DNA from: Mytilus edulis
Taxonomy: Eukaryota; Mollusca; Bivalvia; Mytilida; Mytilidae
Length of the DNA: 64,000 bases
Assembly (NCBI RefSeq): GCF_963676685.1
Contig: NC_092346.1
Location: 77,329,821-77,393,820, forward strand
Direction of reading: 5' to 3'
The position numbers were made by a program, and so were the translations under genes. This document shows positions 57,901 to 63,804 of the stretch, piece by piece. The notes under the pieces are model-generated. The model was given only the letters and a program-made list of their open reading frames with translations, made no database searches and was not told the origin of the DNA. Position 1 is the stretch's first letter. Every line of letters starts with the position of its first letter.

Positions 57901-59773
57901 CTATTATCAACAGGTGGTCATTTAACTACCTGTAGATTTACCTGGTTTGTTTTTAACAGAGCTAATTTAAATGAATGATAGCTAGCTTGCTTTCCTCATG
58001 TCCAATGTCCTGAATGGACTATTCTACACATTTTACATTTGATACACTATTTGTTCTTTCTAACAAAGATAATTATTGTAAATTTTTTATTTTTTTTGCT
58101 AACAATCACAAATAAATCATTGCTGGTAAATCCCACTTTCATAATGAAGAATAAAGCACTGAAATTTCTATTCACTAAGCCATTTGTACTTTTTTGATAT
58201 ATTGAAAATAAATTTTTCACAGTAATTCCGATTGAAGAAGATTCTGAATATTAAATGAAACTTAGCATCACTACTATTCCATTTCAGAAATCGTAATATA
58301 ACATGAAAATATATCCCATTATAAAACACCAAGCCACACATAATTCATCTTGTAGAATTATTCACAATTAGATGGGCTATCCAAAAAAATCCATTTCACA
58401 AACACTTTTAAATTAATTCCATATCAGGAATCAGAAACTTAAAATATATCCCACATTAAAACACCATGAAGCAAACATATATCTCCTTTTTTTTATAAAC
58501 TAAATTCACTGATTGAATTTCCATCTTCACTGTAAAGAGACACAAAAAGAAATGGCTTAAAATGTCCCATCTCTAAATAGAATAGTCTATTCAGAACATT
58601 GGTCATGATACATGAGGAAAGCAAGCTATCTATCAGTCATTTAAATTTTACCTTTTAGTAATTTTTTTTTACTGGGTAGTTAAATGACCATCTGTTGATG
58701 AGCTCTCACAACACCTATCATACAATTTAAATGGACAAATTGTATTGACAATTTTTTATACTGGTCAGGCAATAGGTATTTAAATACAACAAAGGTAATT
58801 GGGTAATGACAGTAACAAGAAAATAATTAAATAAAAAAGTTTGTATCATCAGTTCACCTAAGCTTGTTTCACAATGTTTTGGCCAAAATTTTTATATTCA
58901 ACCAAAAGCCATTCAAAAAGTATCAATTGGTGATATTTTCTTTTCTACAACATAACACATAAAGTGTATCTTTGCTTTTTTGCTTATATCTTGCATACAT
59001 CTTTTAGTAAGGGTATACATTGGTGGTCTAAAGGTAAGGAGATTTATACAAATCAATTATTTTTATGTTTGATGCATCACATTTTTCAATAGATAATACG
59101 TCAATCTACGATATAATTTTAGGAAACATTTTGTTTGAATTTCAAGTGTTATTTCTTGATATCAGATCAGTTGCTTAAATAAGAGTTGAACATTTTACAC
59201 AAGTTTAACATATATTTTAAGACTATCAGTATTACCGGTAAACTCTCATTTTGCTGAAACAATATCTTAAAAAAAGTATACATCATTGCTTTTTTTGCTG
59301 CACGTCATTGGATCTTTGCAAAAATAATAGCCCAAGAAAAAAAAAGAATTCCAACATATCTTATGTGCTGAACTATACTAAATATATCTCATTATTAACT
59401 CATGTTGTCAAAGACTATCCAAGGTAGTAATATTACTTAGCATCCACTCCCTTCTATCATTTATCTACACATGTTTTTTTCTAATACGTAAGCAACTTAG
59501 CATATTTAAAGCCACTTGATCTAATAAAATCTAAATATTCTAGTAAAGTTTGATTCTTTCAACTAAGCTACAAACCAATGGATATAGTTCAACTAATATA
59601 TTTGTTATCTTATAATAGATTTGTCTTAAAGTTGTTTGATTTATATTCATGTAATACAAAATTATATCATTTGTGGGATATGAAAGTGAGGCTGATAATA
59701 TATCTTGTTTCAATTGTAGAAGCTTCAGGAAAACATGAGAAAGAAGCAACTACAGAAGAAACAGAGTTCATGA
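18832..59773 (+). CDS. CEP295: Centrosomal protein of 295 kDa homologue, complete coding model (21 exons plus one microexon)
   Basis: CEP295 (fly Ana1) binds the centriole wall and drives centriole-to-centrosome conversion and centriole length, working with CEP192/CEP152. Exons 18832-18930, 22135-22230, 22377-22481, 23345-23484, 24292-24389, 26383-26480, 26754-26894, 27405-27488, 28695-28794, 29324-29524, 29979-30082, 31198-31343, 34870-36485, 37952-38088, 38436-38817, 39786-41749, 42683-42884, (43360-43386), 43437-44258, 44846-44954, 51536-51701 and 59720-59773 chain with consistent phases into 2,296 codons; human CEP295 is about 2,600. Residues 1-330 match the human N terminus: RLSPNEEA near residue 10, the ERRRK/VREQ block, SLPPPDPDP, and FEDMY near 310. 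LKKLMDKIKSQRDEW lies at about 390-404 and HELSTIQEVDTP near 1050. A C-terminal basic coiled coil (about 2224-2296) resembles the ALMS motif. The start is the ATG at 18832, the first in-frame ATG after the acceptor; a 5' UTR exon must lie upstream. The 27-nt microexon is the least certain part. Confidence 0.92.
19254..20363 (+). repeat. 1.1-kb long repeat, copy 3 of 5
   Basis: The best-preserved copy. It begins with a hairpin, GTCGAGCCTGCGAC..GTCGCAGAAAGCTCGAC (arms GTCGAGC and GCTCGAC, plus GCGAC/GTCGC). Six units of about 144-154 bp follow, marked by TTGACCTCATTTTCATGG-type blocks near 19434, 19586, 19740, 19893, 20037 and 20191. The end block is GGACTATCAACATAATATC to ACTCTTGTTT. No conserved ORF. 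Confidence 0.8.
20364..21330 (+). other. CEP295: CEP295 intron, no feature seen
   Basis: AT-rich intronic sequence without recognisable exon, RNA or bounded element. Confidence 0.5.
21513..21720. mobile_element. 208-bp element with perfect 30-bp inverted arms
   Basis: Arms 21513-21542 and 21691-21720 are perfect reverse complements (starting GCATAAAAATATAGTAG). The interior carries a hammerhead-ribozyme-like motif on the minus strand. The surrounding 21,390-22,010 has degenerate subunits with AGCAAGACAAGATCTAC, so it sits in older repeat DNA. Confidence 0.75.
21574..21614 (-). ncRNA. Hammerhead ribozyme-like motif, probably inactive
   Basis: Minus strand 5' to 3': GCCT (stem I), CTGATGA core, one A, GGTCC-GCTTT-GGACC hairpin (stem II), AAAA, CC/GG (minimal stem III), TC, then AGGC, which pairs perfectly with GCCT. 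This is the type I hammerhead order with a GUC cleavage triplet. Two departures: the second core box is AAAA where GAAA is expected (loss of the catalytic G12), and an extra A precedes stem II. Hammerheads with minimal stem III are known from Penelope-like elements and other invertebrate retroelements. Confidence 0.5.
22135..22230 (+). CDS. CEP295: CEP295 coding exon 2
   Basis: Acceptor ATGTAG before 22135, donor CAG|gtaaat. Residues 34-65, phase 0/0, opening VREQ as in human CEP295 and continuing as a charged helix. Confidence 0.92.
22377..22481 (+). CDS. CEP295: CEP295 coding exon 3
   Basis: Acceptor tttcag, donor CAA|gtaagt. Residues 66-100, phase 0/0. SLKSIGQGH parallels the human SLRSMGEGH segment. 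Confidence 0.92.
22815..22970 (-). repeat. Short interspersed repeat (GATGTGGTATGA family), reversed copy
   Basis: Minus strand opens AAGATGTGGTATGAGTGCC and continues AATGAAACAACTCTCCATC. Lies in the intron between CEP295 exons 3 and 4. Confidence 0.55.
23345..23484 (+). CDS. CEP295: CEP295 coding exon 4
   Basis: Acceptor cttacacag, donor AG|gtaatg. Residues 101-147, phase 0 in and 2 out. Highly charged coiled-coil sequence. Confidence 0.9.
24292..24389 (+). CDS. CEP295: CEP295 coding exon 5
   Basis: Acceptor tatattttag, donor A|gtaagt. Residues 147-180, phase 2 in and 1 out. SLPPPDPDP matches the proline cluster that ends the first helical block in human CEP295. The following intron carries the three-level transposon nest. 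Confidence 0.92.
24870..26139. mobile_element. Middle TIR element of the nest (TTTATACGACCGCA ends)
   Basis: TTTATACGACCGCA at 24870-24883 and TGCGGTCGTATAAA at 26126-26139 are 14-bp perfect inverted repeats. Contains a G12 run near 25185-25196. Interrupted by the element at 25344-25925. Confidence 0.7.
25344..25925. mobile_element. Inner MITE of the nest (AAAGGAGTAGGTCCGG ends), copy 1
   Basis: Terminal inverted repeats AAAGGAGTAGGTCCGGTAAG / approximate complement ending ACTCCTTT. Inside, 26-bp near-perfect arms (GAAAGTGGCCGCATCCG type, at about 25576 and 25657) form a second palindrome. 582 bp. A 65-codon ORF spans the inner palindrome. A second copy lies at 32752-33335. Confidence 0.8.
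26383..26480 (+). CDS. CEP295: CEP295 coding exon 6
   Basis: Acceptor tttgttacag, donor CAG|gtgggt. Residues 180-212, phase 1/0. The THYHI segment aligns with human TYHHL. Confidence 0.92.
26754..26894 (+). CDS. CEP295: CEP295 coding exon 7
   Basis: Acceptor tttttacag, donor CAT|gtacgt. Residues 213-259, phase 0/0. DARAAAEEEERR parallels human DARLAAEEEAKR. Confidence 0.92.
27405..27488 (+). CDS. CEP295: CEP295 coding exon 8
   Basis: Acceptor tttttag, donor CCA|gtaagt. Residues 260-287, phase 0/0. A piggyBac-like MITE starts only 21 bp after the donor. Confidence 0.92.
27510..28165. mobile_element. piggyBac-like MITE with TTAA target duplication
   Basis: Starts CCCTTTCACCGATAA and ends ATCGGCGAAAGGG, flanked on both sides by TTAA (27506-27509, 28166-28169). 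TTAA duplication and CCCT ends are the piggyBac hallmarks. 656 bp, no transposase. Located just after the donor of CEP295 exon 8. Confidence 0.8.
28695..28794 (+). CDS. CEP295: CEP295 coding exon 9
   Basis: Acceptor ttttcaacag, donor G|gtaggt. Residues 288-321, phase 0/1. The FEDMY motif is shared with human CEP295. Confidence 0.92.
29324..29524 (+). CDS. CEP295: CEP295 coding exon 10
   Basis: Acceptor attttcag, donor CCAG|gtatag. Residues 321-388, phase 1/1. Acidic and proline-rich linker. Confidence 0.9.
29979..30082 (+). CDS. CEP295: CEP295 coding exon 11
   Basis: Acceptor ttttccccag, donor AAG|gtaggt. Residues 388-422, phase 1/0. LKKLMDKIKSQRDEW matches the conserved human LNKIRSQKEQW block. 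Confidence 0.92.
30230..30390 (-). repeat. Short interspersed repeat (GATGTGGTATGA family), diverged reversed copy
   Basis: Minus strand has GAGATGTGGCATGATTGTC and AATGAGACAACTCTAAAAC. Intronic. Confidence 0.45.
30655..31105. mobile_element. Diverged relative of the TTAA/GGTGGC MITE
   Basis: Shares AAATAAAAAACATAGGTCACC with the 60950-61503 element (at about 30861 and 61241) and GGGGTCAC near its left. The right end GCGCCCACCTCCTTAA resembles that family's terminus; the left terminus is not recognisable. Confidence 0.4.
31198..31343 (+). CDS. CEP295: CEP295 coding exon 12
   Basis: Acceptor tttgtag, donor GA|gtaagt. Residues 423-471, phase 0/2. It ends in a QQKEL helix that continues across the 3.5-kb intron into exon 13. 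Confidence 0.9.
31949..32453. repeat. 36-bp minisatellite, 14 copies
   Basis: The unit AAGGGTGATAAGCATATATATCCCTCCTCATGAATC recurs exactly every 36 bp from 31957 to 32425, with single-base variants (CCTTCC, CCTTAT, CCCCAT, AAGGTTG). Because 36 is a multiple of three and the unit lacks stops in one frame per strand, it opens long artefactual ORFs on both strands. It lies in the intron between CEP295 exons 12 and 13. Confidence 0.95.
32752..33335. mobile_element. MITE with AAAGGAGTAGGTCCGG ends, copy 2
   Basis: Starts AAAGGAGTAGGTCCGGTAAG and ends CTTACCGGACCTACTCCTTT, a nearly perfect inverted repeat. 584 bp, same inner palindrome as copy 1. Its 65-codon ORF (32924-33121) agrees with copy 1 at 54 of 65 residues. 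Confidence 0.85.
33336..34869 (+). other. CEP295: CEP295 intron, no feature seen
   Basis: AT-rich; no exon, RNA or bounded repeat recognised. Confidence 0.5.
34870..36485 (+). CDS. CEP295: CEP295 coding exon 13 (large)
   Basis: Acceptor ttttttcag at 34869, donor GAAG|gtatgt. Residues 471-1010, phase 2/1. It encodes a short helix, a Gln/Pro/Ser-rich region with about four QQYMP-type motifs (residues 565-670), a coiled coil near 737-781 and a second one near 955-1005. The open frame continues 5 codons 5' of the acceptor and 2 codons past the donor, which are intronic. Confidence 0.93.
36950..37280 (+). repeat. Interspersed repeat fragment (CAACTTGAAACT..GTACACATG type)
   Basis: Two passages of CAACTTGAAACTTAGTACACATG-like sequence (near 36,980 and 37,140) match the repeat at 655-955. 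Intronic. Confidence 0.45.
37952..38088 (+). CDS. CEP295: CEP295 coding exon 14
   Basis: Acceptor aatttttag, donor CAG|gtaaga. Residues 1010-1055, phase 1/0. It ends HELSTIQ, a conserved CEP295 motif completed by exon 15. Confidence 0.92.
38436..38817 (+). CDS. CEP295: CEP295 coding exon 15
   Basis: Acceptor ttgaacag, donor ACAG|gttaga. Residues 1056-1183, phase 0/1. EVDTPRS opens it; the rest is Ser-rich with a short helix (IEQILERAREFDP). Confidence 0.9.
39436..39452. repeat. (CA)n microsatellite
   Basis: About nine CA dinucleotides between CEP295 exons 15 and 16. A shorter (GT)n lies near 56,372-56,387. Confidence 0.8.
39786..41749 (+). CDS. CEP295: CEP295 coding exon 16 (largest), with LSQYS motif array
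   Basis: Acceptor aatttcag, donor CAG|gtaagg. Residues 1183-1837, phase 1/0. It is Ser/Asp-rich and mostly disordered in character. About ten copies of an LSQYS-like pentapeptide lie between residues 1344 and 1700, with codon starts at 40268, 40679, 40850, 40907, 40946, 41006, 41063, 41132, 41210 and 41318. A Lys-rich helix (RESRDLIAKHKKLI) follows. Confidence 0.92.
42075..42434. repeat. 40-bp minisatellite, 9 copies
   Basis: ACTCTTAAGTTCAGACAGTA recurs every 40 bp from 42081 to 42401. The only frequent variants are GTGTCA/GTGTTA before the unit and TATG/CATG in the first copy. In the intron between CEP295 exons 16 and 17. Confidence 0.95.
42683..42884 (+). CDS. CEP295: CEP295 coding exon 17
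   Basis: Acceptor ttttatacag, donor TTAG|gtatca. Residues 1838-1905, phase 0/1. Acidic, Ser-rich, ending ENDFPDL. Confidence 0.88.
43360..43386 (+). CDS. CEP295: CEP295 probable 27-nt microexon
   Basis: Acceptor gtcatctccag, donor GATG|gttagt. Phase 1/1, so it can be included or skipped without changing frame. It adds nine residues, DFQMPIKFD, between FPDL and GEEED. The splice signals are good but the length gives little statistical support. Confidence 0.5.
43437..44258 (+). CDS. CEP295: CEP295 coding exon 19
   Basis: Acceptor cacttttag, donor TCAG|gtttgt. Residues 1914-2188, phase 1/1. Basic Ser/Lys/Gly-rich with two SKSAG motifs, and LGDFLKRQL in a predicted helix. Confidence 0.9.
44846..44954 (+). 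CDS. CEP295: CEP295 coding exon 20
   Basis: Acceptor catattttag, donor ATGAG|gtaaaa. Residues 2188-2224, phase 1/2. A PPPPPKQ start and YERRMR end; the latter begins the ALMS-type C-terminal region. Confidence 0.9.
45185..45300. repeat. 39-bp tandem repeat, 3 copies
   Basis: GTAATATACATAAAATATATTCATC units start at 45185, 45224 and 45263 with essentially no divergence. Located between exon 20 and the alternative terminal exon. Confidence 0.9.
45477..45519 (+). CDS. CEP295: CEP295 candidate alternative terminal exon
   Basis: The acceptor ttatatacag at 45476 accepts exon 20 in the correct phase and adds a short Lys-rich tail (KEKKKIHEHTDVK) before TAA at 45517-45519. AATAAA follows at 45529-45534. 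Use of this exon would end the protein before the ALMS motif. It rests on signals only. Confidence 0.4.
45535..47460 (+). other. CEP295: CEP295 intron 20, left part, no feature seen
   Basis: About 1.9 kb of AT-rich intron without recognisable exon or bounded element. Confidence 0.5.
47801..48680. mobile_element. Tc1/mariner-like non-autonomous element with perfect 29-bp inverted ends
   Basis: Left TATATACTAGTCAACAAAAG.. (47799-47827) and right terminus (48654-48682) are perfect reverse complements over 29 bp, including flanking TA dinucleotides that fit a TA target duplication. 880 bp without transposase. The perfect ends suggest recent insertion. Confidence 0.75.
48690..51530 (+). other. 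CEP295: CEP295 intron 20, right part
   Basis: 2.8 kb of AT-rich intron. A 17-bp copy of part of the alternative terminal exon (TTCATGAACATACTGAT) occurs at 51022-51038. Otherwise nothing is recognised. Confidence 0.5.
51536..51701 (+). CDS. CEP295: CEP295 coding exon 21 (ALMS-type motif, first part)
   Basis: Acceptor cttatag at 51535, donor AAAG|gtttgt. Residues 2224-2279, phase 2/0. It joins exon 20 as RMR|AYNPRLFRLQNRL, then a Glu/Lys-rich helix ending KVKEFQK. The order YN..L..LQNRL, charged helix, then KEFQKK is the plan of the ALMS motif shared by ALMS1, CEP295 and C10orf90. The open frame 5' of the acceptor is intronic. Confidence 0.88.
52040..52165 (-). repeat. Short interspersed repeat (GATGTGGTATGA family), reversed copy
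   Basis: Minus strand has GAATGTGGTATGATTGCC then AAAGAGACAACTCTCC. Intronic. Confidence 0.5.
52196..52335 (+). mobile_element. Possible tRNA-derived SINE fragment
   Basis: GGGAGATTGTGTGTTTGATCCTGAACCAGG contains a B-box-like GTTTGATCC in the context I associate with tRNA-derived SINEs of molluscs. The A box is not convincing. The 130-codon ORF crossing it is not supported as a gene. Confidence 0.3.
53446..54537 (+). repeat. 1.1-kb long repeat, copy 4 of 5
   Basis: Starts with TGTGAC..GTCGCA hairpin and AGAAAGCTCGAC, carries the ~150-bp units and ends GACTATCAACATAAAATC to TGTGTGCACTCTTGTT. Same orientation as the others; in CEP295 intron 21. Confidence 0.8.
54541..56940 (+). other. CEP295: CEP295 intron 21, no gene seen
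   Basis: AT-rich intron. A short GT microsatellite lies near 56,372. No exon or RNA recognised. Confidence 0.5.
56950..57535. repeat. 68-bp minisatellite, about 8-9 copies
   Basis: AGGTCTCTCCGTAGGATAAG recurs at 56991, 57059, 57127, 57195, 57263, 57331 and 57399 (68-bp period), then at 57462 (63 bp) and, diverged, 57533. Late copies carry TGACG instead of TGTAG and a 5-bp deletion. It opens overlapping artefactual minus-strand ORFs. Confidence 0.93.
57797..58806. repeat. Long imperfect inverted repeat (foldback)
   Basis: Arm 57797-58030 and arm 58575-58806 are diverged reverse complements of over 200 bp; shared blocks include ACCTATTGCCTGACCAG, AATTGTCAATACAATTTG and AGCTTGCTTTCCTCATG. The ~550-bp spacer has a direct repeat of about 60 bp (ATATATCCCA..AAAACACCA at about 58,310 and 58,445). 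Probably a foldback transposon; no coding capacity. Confidence 0.75.
58807..59719 (+). other. CEP295: CEP295 intron 21, 3' end, no feature seen
   Basis: AT-rich intron leading to the last coding exon. Confidence 0.5.
59720..59773 (+). CDS. CEP295: CEP295 last coding exon (end of ALMS-type motif)
   Basis: Acceptor caattgtag at 59719. Seventeen codons, KLQENMRKKQLQKKQSS, then TGA at 59771-59773. It completes the KEFQKKLQ..RKK helix started in exon 21, across an 8.0-kb intron. Other frames through this exon read on as unrelated short ORFs. Confidence 0.88.
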   Translation, partial: KLQENMRKKQLQKKQSS

Positions 59774-60235
59774 CCAATTAGATGAGGATTGTCACATTGG
59801 GAAGGAGAGAAAAAACAATATAGATAGTACAAATATGTCTGTAGAAATGAACTGCTAATATCAAATACAAATATGTTTGTAGAAATGTACTGCTAATCTC
59901 AAATTAGAACAAGTTTTCTGTTATTCACAGAATAGAACATACCTGATATATATATTTCACAGAGAAGCCTTTAACTGGGTTTTTTTAGTTTGGTCATTTG
60001 ACATGTTAGGGAAATTAGAAGATTGTAAAGTTGTACATGTATTATAAATGTTATTTATTAATGTTATTAAGATTTAGTTTTTATATCTTGCCTGAAATAA
60101 TATTTGTAATATATTGATTTTTGGATATGATAGTAACTTTTGATGGTTTTTCATTAATCATTTATTTTATATCAGATGACTTGTAATACATCATGGTTTA
60201 GAAACAAGAACCAAATAAAGAAACTTGTAATTCAG
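59774..60235 (+). other. CEP295: CEP295 3' UTR
   Basis: AT-rich tail from the stop to just after the first AATAAA (60214-60219). It contains a ~48-bp unit present twice (59,830-59,905; AAATATGT.TGTAGAAATG type). Two further AATAAA sites lie near 60,262 and 60,506. Confidence 0.6.
60214..60219 (+). terminator. Candidate CEP295 polyadenylation signal
   Basis: AATAAA 441 bp after the stop codon, followed by a T-rich stretch. Confidence 0.5.
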
Positions 60236-60949
60236 TTTTTATTTTTATTTTACTTTTAGTTAATAAACTATTTAGTCATGAAGTGTTTACTCATGTTTAA
60301 ATCTGATCAATTTTGAAAGACATATATATGTTAATTGTAAATTTAGCTTTCTTATAATTTTAATGGCACATAGACTAATAGATTGTGGAATTAAGCTAAA
60401 TTAGAATTGTTAGTGCTGTAATTTATTTTTGTATATAGAACTGCCAGAAGGAGTGTGTTGATTCTGTGATATTATAATATAATTATTGGTATTTTTATAT
60501 GCAAAATAAAAATTTAAAACAGTAACTCTTGTTTTAGCTTGATTTTAAAACTGGTTCCAGATTTTTTTGGATATTATTGATGACTAGTGACTAGCTTTCA
60601 ACATCCATCTCATAAGTCGTATTTGACAGATTGTTTGGATTCCACTGCCAGTTTATTTATTTTTTGATTGACAGAATTTTGAAAAGCTTTTCTTGTTCTA
60701 CAAGGGGATATTCTAGATTTATGGAGACACTCTACAAGCTACTTGTAAATACTTATATTGTTATATTTCTTCAACCAAAGTAATGCAGAGTTCAGGTTCC
60801 TTTGACACATCTCCTTTGCTATTGGGGTTTGTTCAGTTTTGATTAATCGTAGATCTTTAACACCCCTATCAGCAATATTGGCCATATTATGGCAGCCAAT
60901 TTTGATGGTAGAGGAAGCCAGAGTATCATTGTGGAACCACCTACATTAA

Positions 60950-61503
60950 GGTGGCTTGGGCCTATTTGAAGTATCTATCAGAAGTGCTGTATTTTTTGTT
61001 ATTTTATTCTTTACAGAGAGTGAATCAAATTGGTCGAAAAAAAATAGGGGGTCACGGACCATTTACGCTCAAAATTTTACTTTTAAACAGGTATGTAAAA
61101 GGGACCATTTTTCAATGAAATGATAGGGAAAATAAAGGTGTTGACACATTTTTTTAATTGGAATATAAAAAAAACGTTCTATGACACTTGGTCCAAAACT
61201 ACAATATAAAAAGCTGAAATATAGCTGCAAAGAAAGAGCAAATAAAAAACATAGGTCACCGATAAGGAAAAATAAATATTTTGCCTTAAAACCCAAATAT
61301 TGGCAGGAAAATGGTGAAAATGGGTGAAATGTCATTTTGACCCTTTAACAAATACGGATAATAACGAAAATATTCTATTAGACAAACAATGATTTAACAT
61401 TTCTAATCAATCAATTTTTTTTTTTTAATTATATCGAATTAACGACAAATACTTTTGTAATTTTTGCATGAAATTATGCGCAGTCGAATAGTCCCGAGCC
61501 ACC
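60950..61503. mobile_element. MITE with GGTGGCTTGGG ends and TTAA flanks
   Basis: Left TTAA-GGTGGCTTGGG (60946-) and right CCCGAGCCACC-TTAA (-61507), 11 bp inverted with one mismatch, bounded by TTAA. 554 bp, no ORF of substance. The interior has the phrase ACATAGGTCACC shared with 30.86 kb. Confidence 0.65.
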
Positions 61504-62349
61504 TTAACAGGACATTTGGCAATCCTTTGTCTTAAAATCATCAAATCCAAATTACAAATCCATTGAATTTTCTTTAAAAAATAAATTGATATGATGTTGA
61601 TAGATAAATTCCTGTTTAATGATAACAAAATAAACATGGGGTCTTAAACTTAGTTTTTGGTGCATTAAACAACCTTTAACCTGTTTGGAAGTGAAAAACA
61701 TCTAACATTGATGTTTTACAGATTCACTGCAATGATGGTACACTTCTGTCAATGCTTTGTGATATTTTTCACCTAGATCACATCTTTGTATGATGTATAC
61801 CATAAAAAGAAATTTGTCTCACCATGAACTGGGAACAGTATATCTTATAATATATCTGTTCCTTCCGTGACCCTTTGATGATTTATACACTATTCATTTA
61901 TTTTCAGTTGAACAAGCAAAATTTGTATTCAAAATTTCACCAAAAATCTGTGACACAGCCCATTAACTGTAACTTTAAGATACAACTCATACTGGCAAAA
62001 GGTGGTTTGAACTCAGCCTCAATGTTGACAGGCTAATGATCACTGTAGATGTGCTACAAAAATCACTATGCAAACAAGTTCCAAAAAATACATGTTTTCC
62101 AGTCTCCTAGCCATTTTGATTTATCTGTCTTACAGAAGAACTTTAAATTAAGGTAACAGTAGTATACTACTGTTCAAAAATCATAAATCGCTTCAGAAAA
62201 CACAAATCTGTGTTACAAACTTATGACCTGGGAAACATATCAACTATAAGGGGAAAACAAAGGAAGAACAGAAACGCTGAAGTGCAACAAAAACAATCAC
62301 CAATGCACAAGAGTGAATTTTGCAAAGTTTACATCTGAGAAAGTATAAA

Positions 62350-62510
62350 AAAAAAAGATGTGGTATGACTGCAATTGGACAACTCTTCAACAGAGACCAA
62401 ATGAAGTAGAAGTTTGCAAACATATAGTTCAACATGCAGCCTTCAATAATGACCAAAACTGCATAGCAAGCTGTAAAAAACAAATTTTAAACAATTTAAA
62501 CAAGAAGTAT
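62350..62510 (+). repeat. Short interspersed repeat (GATGTGGTATGA family), plus copy
   Basis: AAAGATGTGGTATGACTGC, CAACTCTTCAACAGAGACC, then CAGCCTTCAATAATGACC. Diverged but colinear with 16,395-16,575. Confidence 0.55.
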
Positions 62511-62606
62511 TTGTCTTGCCTGCCACAAAAGTAACAGTATGCGAAGACATAGGTATAATTATCCAGCAGCAGTGAAAGCTATTAGTATAAACATTTTTTA
62601 TTTCTG

Positions 62607-63722
62607 CAGCTAAAAGACCTGGATGCTCCACATCTTTCACACAGATACCTTATGAAACAAAGTTTCTGTGATGCATAGCTCAATAGACCTTGACCTCAAT
62701 AGACCTTGACCTCAATTTCATTGATAGGTGACTACTTGAAAAGAAATAATTTTTTCTTGTCATGTAAATTTCTCACATATGAGTAATAGGGCAACTATAT
62801 TTGGTATGGATGCATGTTCCTTGAAAGATAGACATATCATCTGACCTTGACCTCATTTCATGGTGAGTGGTCAAGGTTAAAGTTACATAATATAGTCCAT
62901 TTCTCAAATACAATAAGCAGGTCAACTATATTTGGTGTATGTACTGATTGTAATGGGTACACGTCAGTCTTGCAGGTTCACACTTTGACCTCATTTTCAT
63001 GTTTCACCTGTTAGTGTTAAGTATTTTTGTGTTTTGGTTTGTTTTTCAAGTACTATAAGCAAAAGGTCAACTATATTTAGTGTATGAAATGATTGTAAGG
63101 TATACAAGTCTGTCTGGTAGGTAACATCTGAGCTTGACCTAATTTTTATTGTTCAATGTCAATGTTAAGTTTTTGTGTTTTGGTCTGTTTTTCTTAAACT
63201 ATAAGCAATAAGTCAACTTTATTTGTTGTATTGAAGGATTGTAAGCTGTATATGTCTGTCTGGCAGGTATCATCTGACCTTGACCTAATTTTAGTGGTTC
63301 ATTAGTCAATGTAGGTTTCATGGTTAAGTTTGTTTCTTAGATACTATAAGCAATAGGTCAACTATATTAAATGCATAGATTGATTGTAAGGTGTACATGT
63401 CTGTCTGGTAGGTATCATCTAACCTTGACCTAGTTTTAGTGGTTCATTGGTCGATGTTTAGTTTTCTTGGTTAAGTCTGTTTCTTAGAAACTATAAGCAA
63501 TATGTCAACTATATTTGGTGTATCTAATAATTGTAAGGTGTACACATATTTCTAGTTTGGTTTATCTGACCATGACAGTTTATCTGACCATGACCTAACT
63601 TTTGTTTGGATCAGGTTGAGTTTATGTGATACTAGTAGTAAAACTTTATATTAAGGACTATCAAAATCAAATCAATGGTGAGAAAAGAAGGCTAGACATT
63701 TCAGCCTGTGCGCTTTTGTTGA
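62607..63722 (+). repeat. 1.1-kb long repeat, copy 5 of 5
   Basis: The hairpin end is missing; the copy starts within AAAAGACCTGGATGCTCC. It carries six or seven ~120-150-bp units and ends GGACTATCAAAATCAAATC to GTGCGCTTTTGTTG. More diverged than copies 3 and 4. Confidence 0.75.
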
Positions 63723-63804
63723 AAAAAAGCACTAGAATAATTTTAATAGCTCATTCAACAGATTTGACTAAATAAAAATAAAACTAAACTGCATCAATGG
63801 ATGA

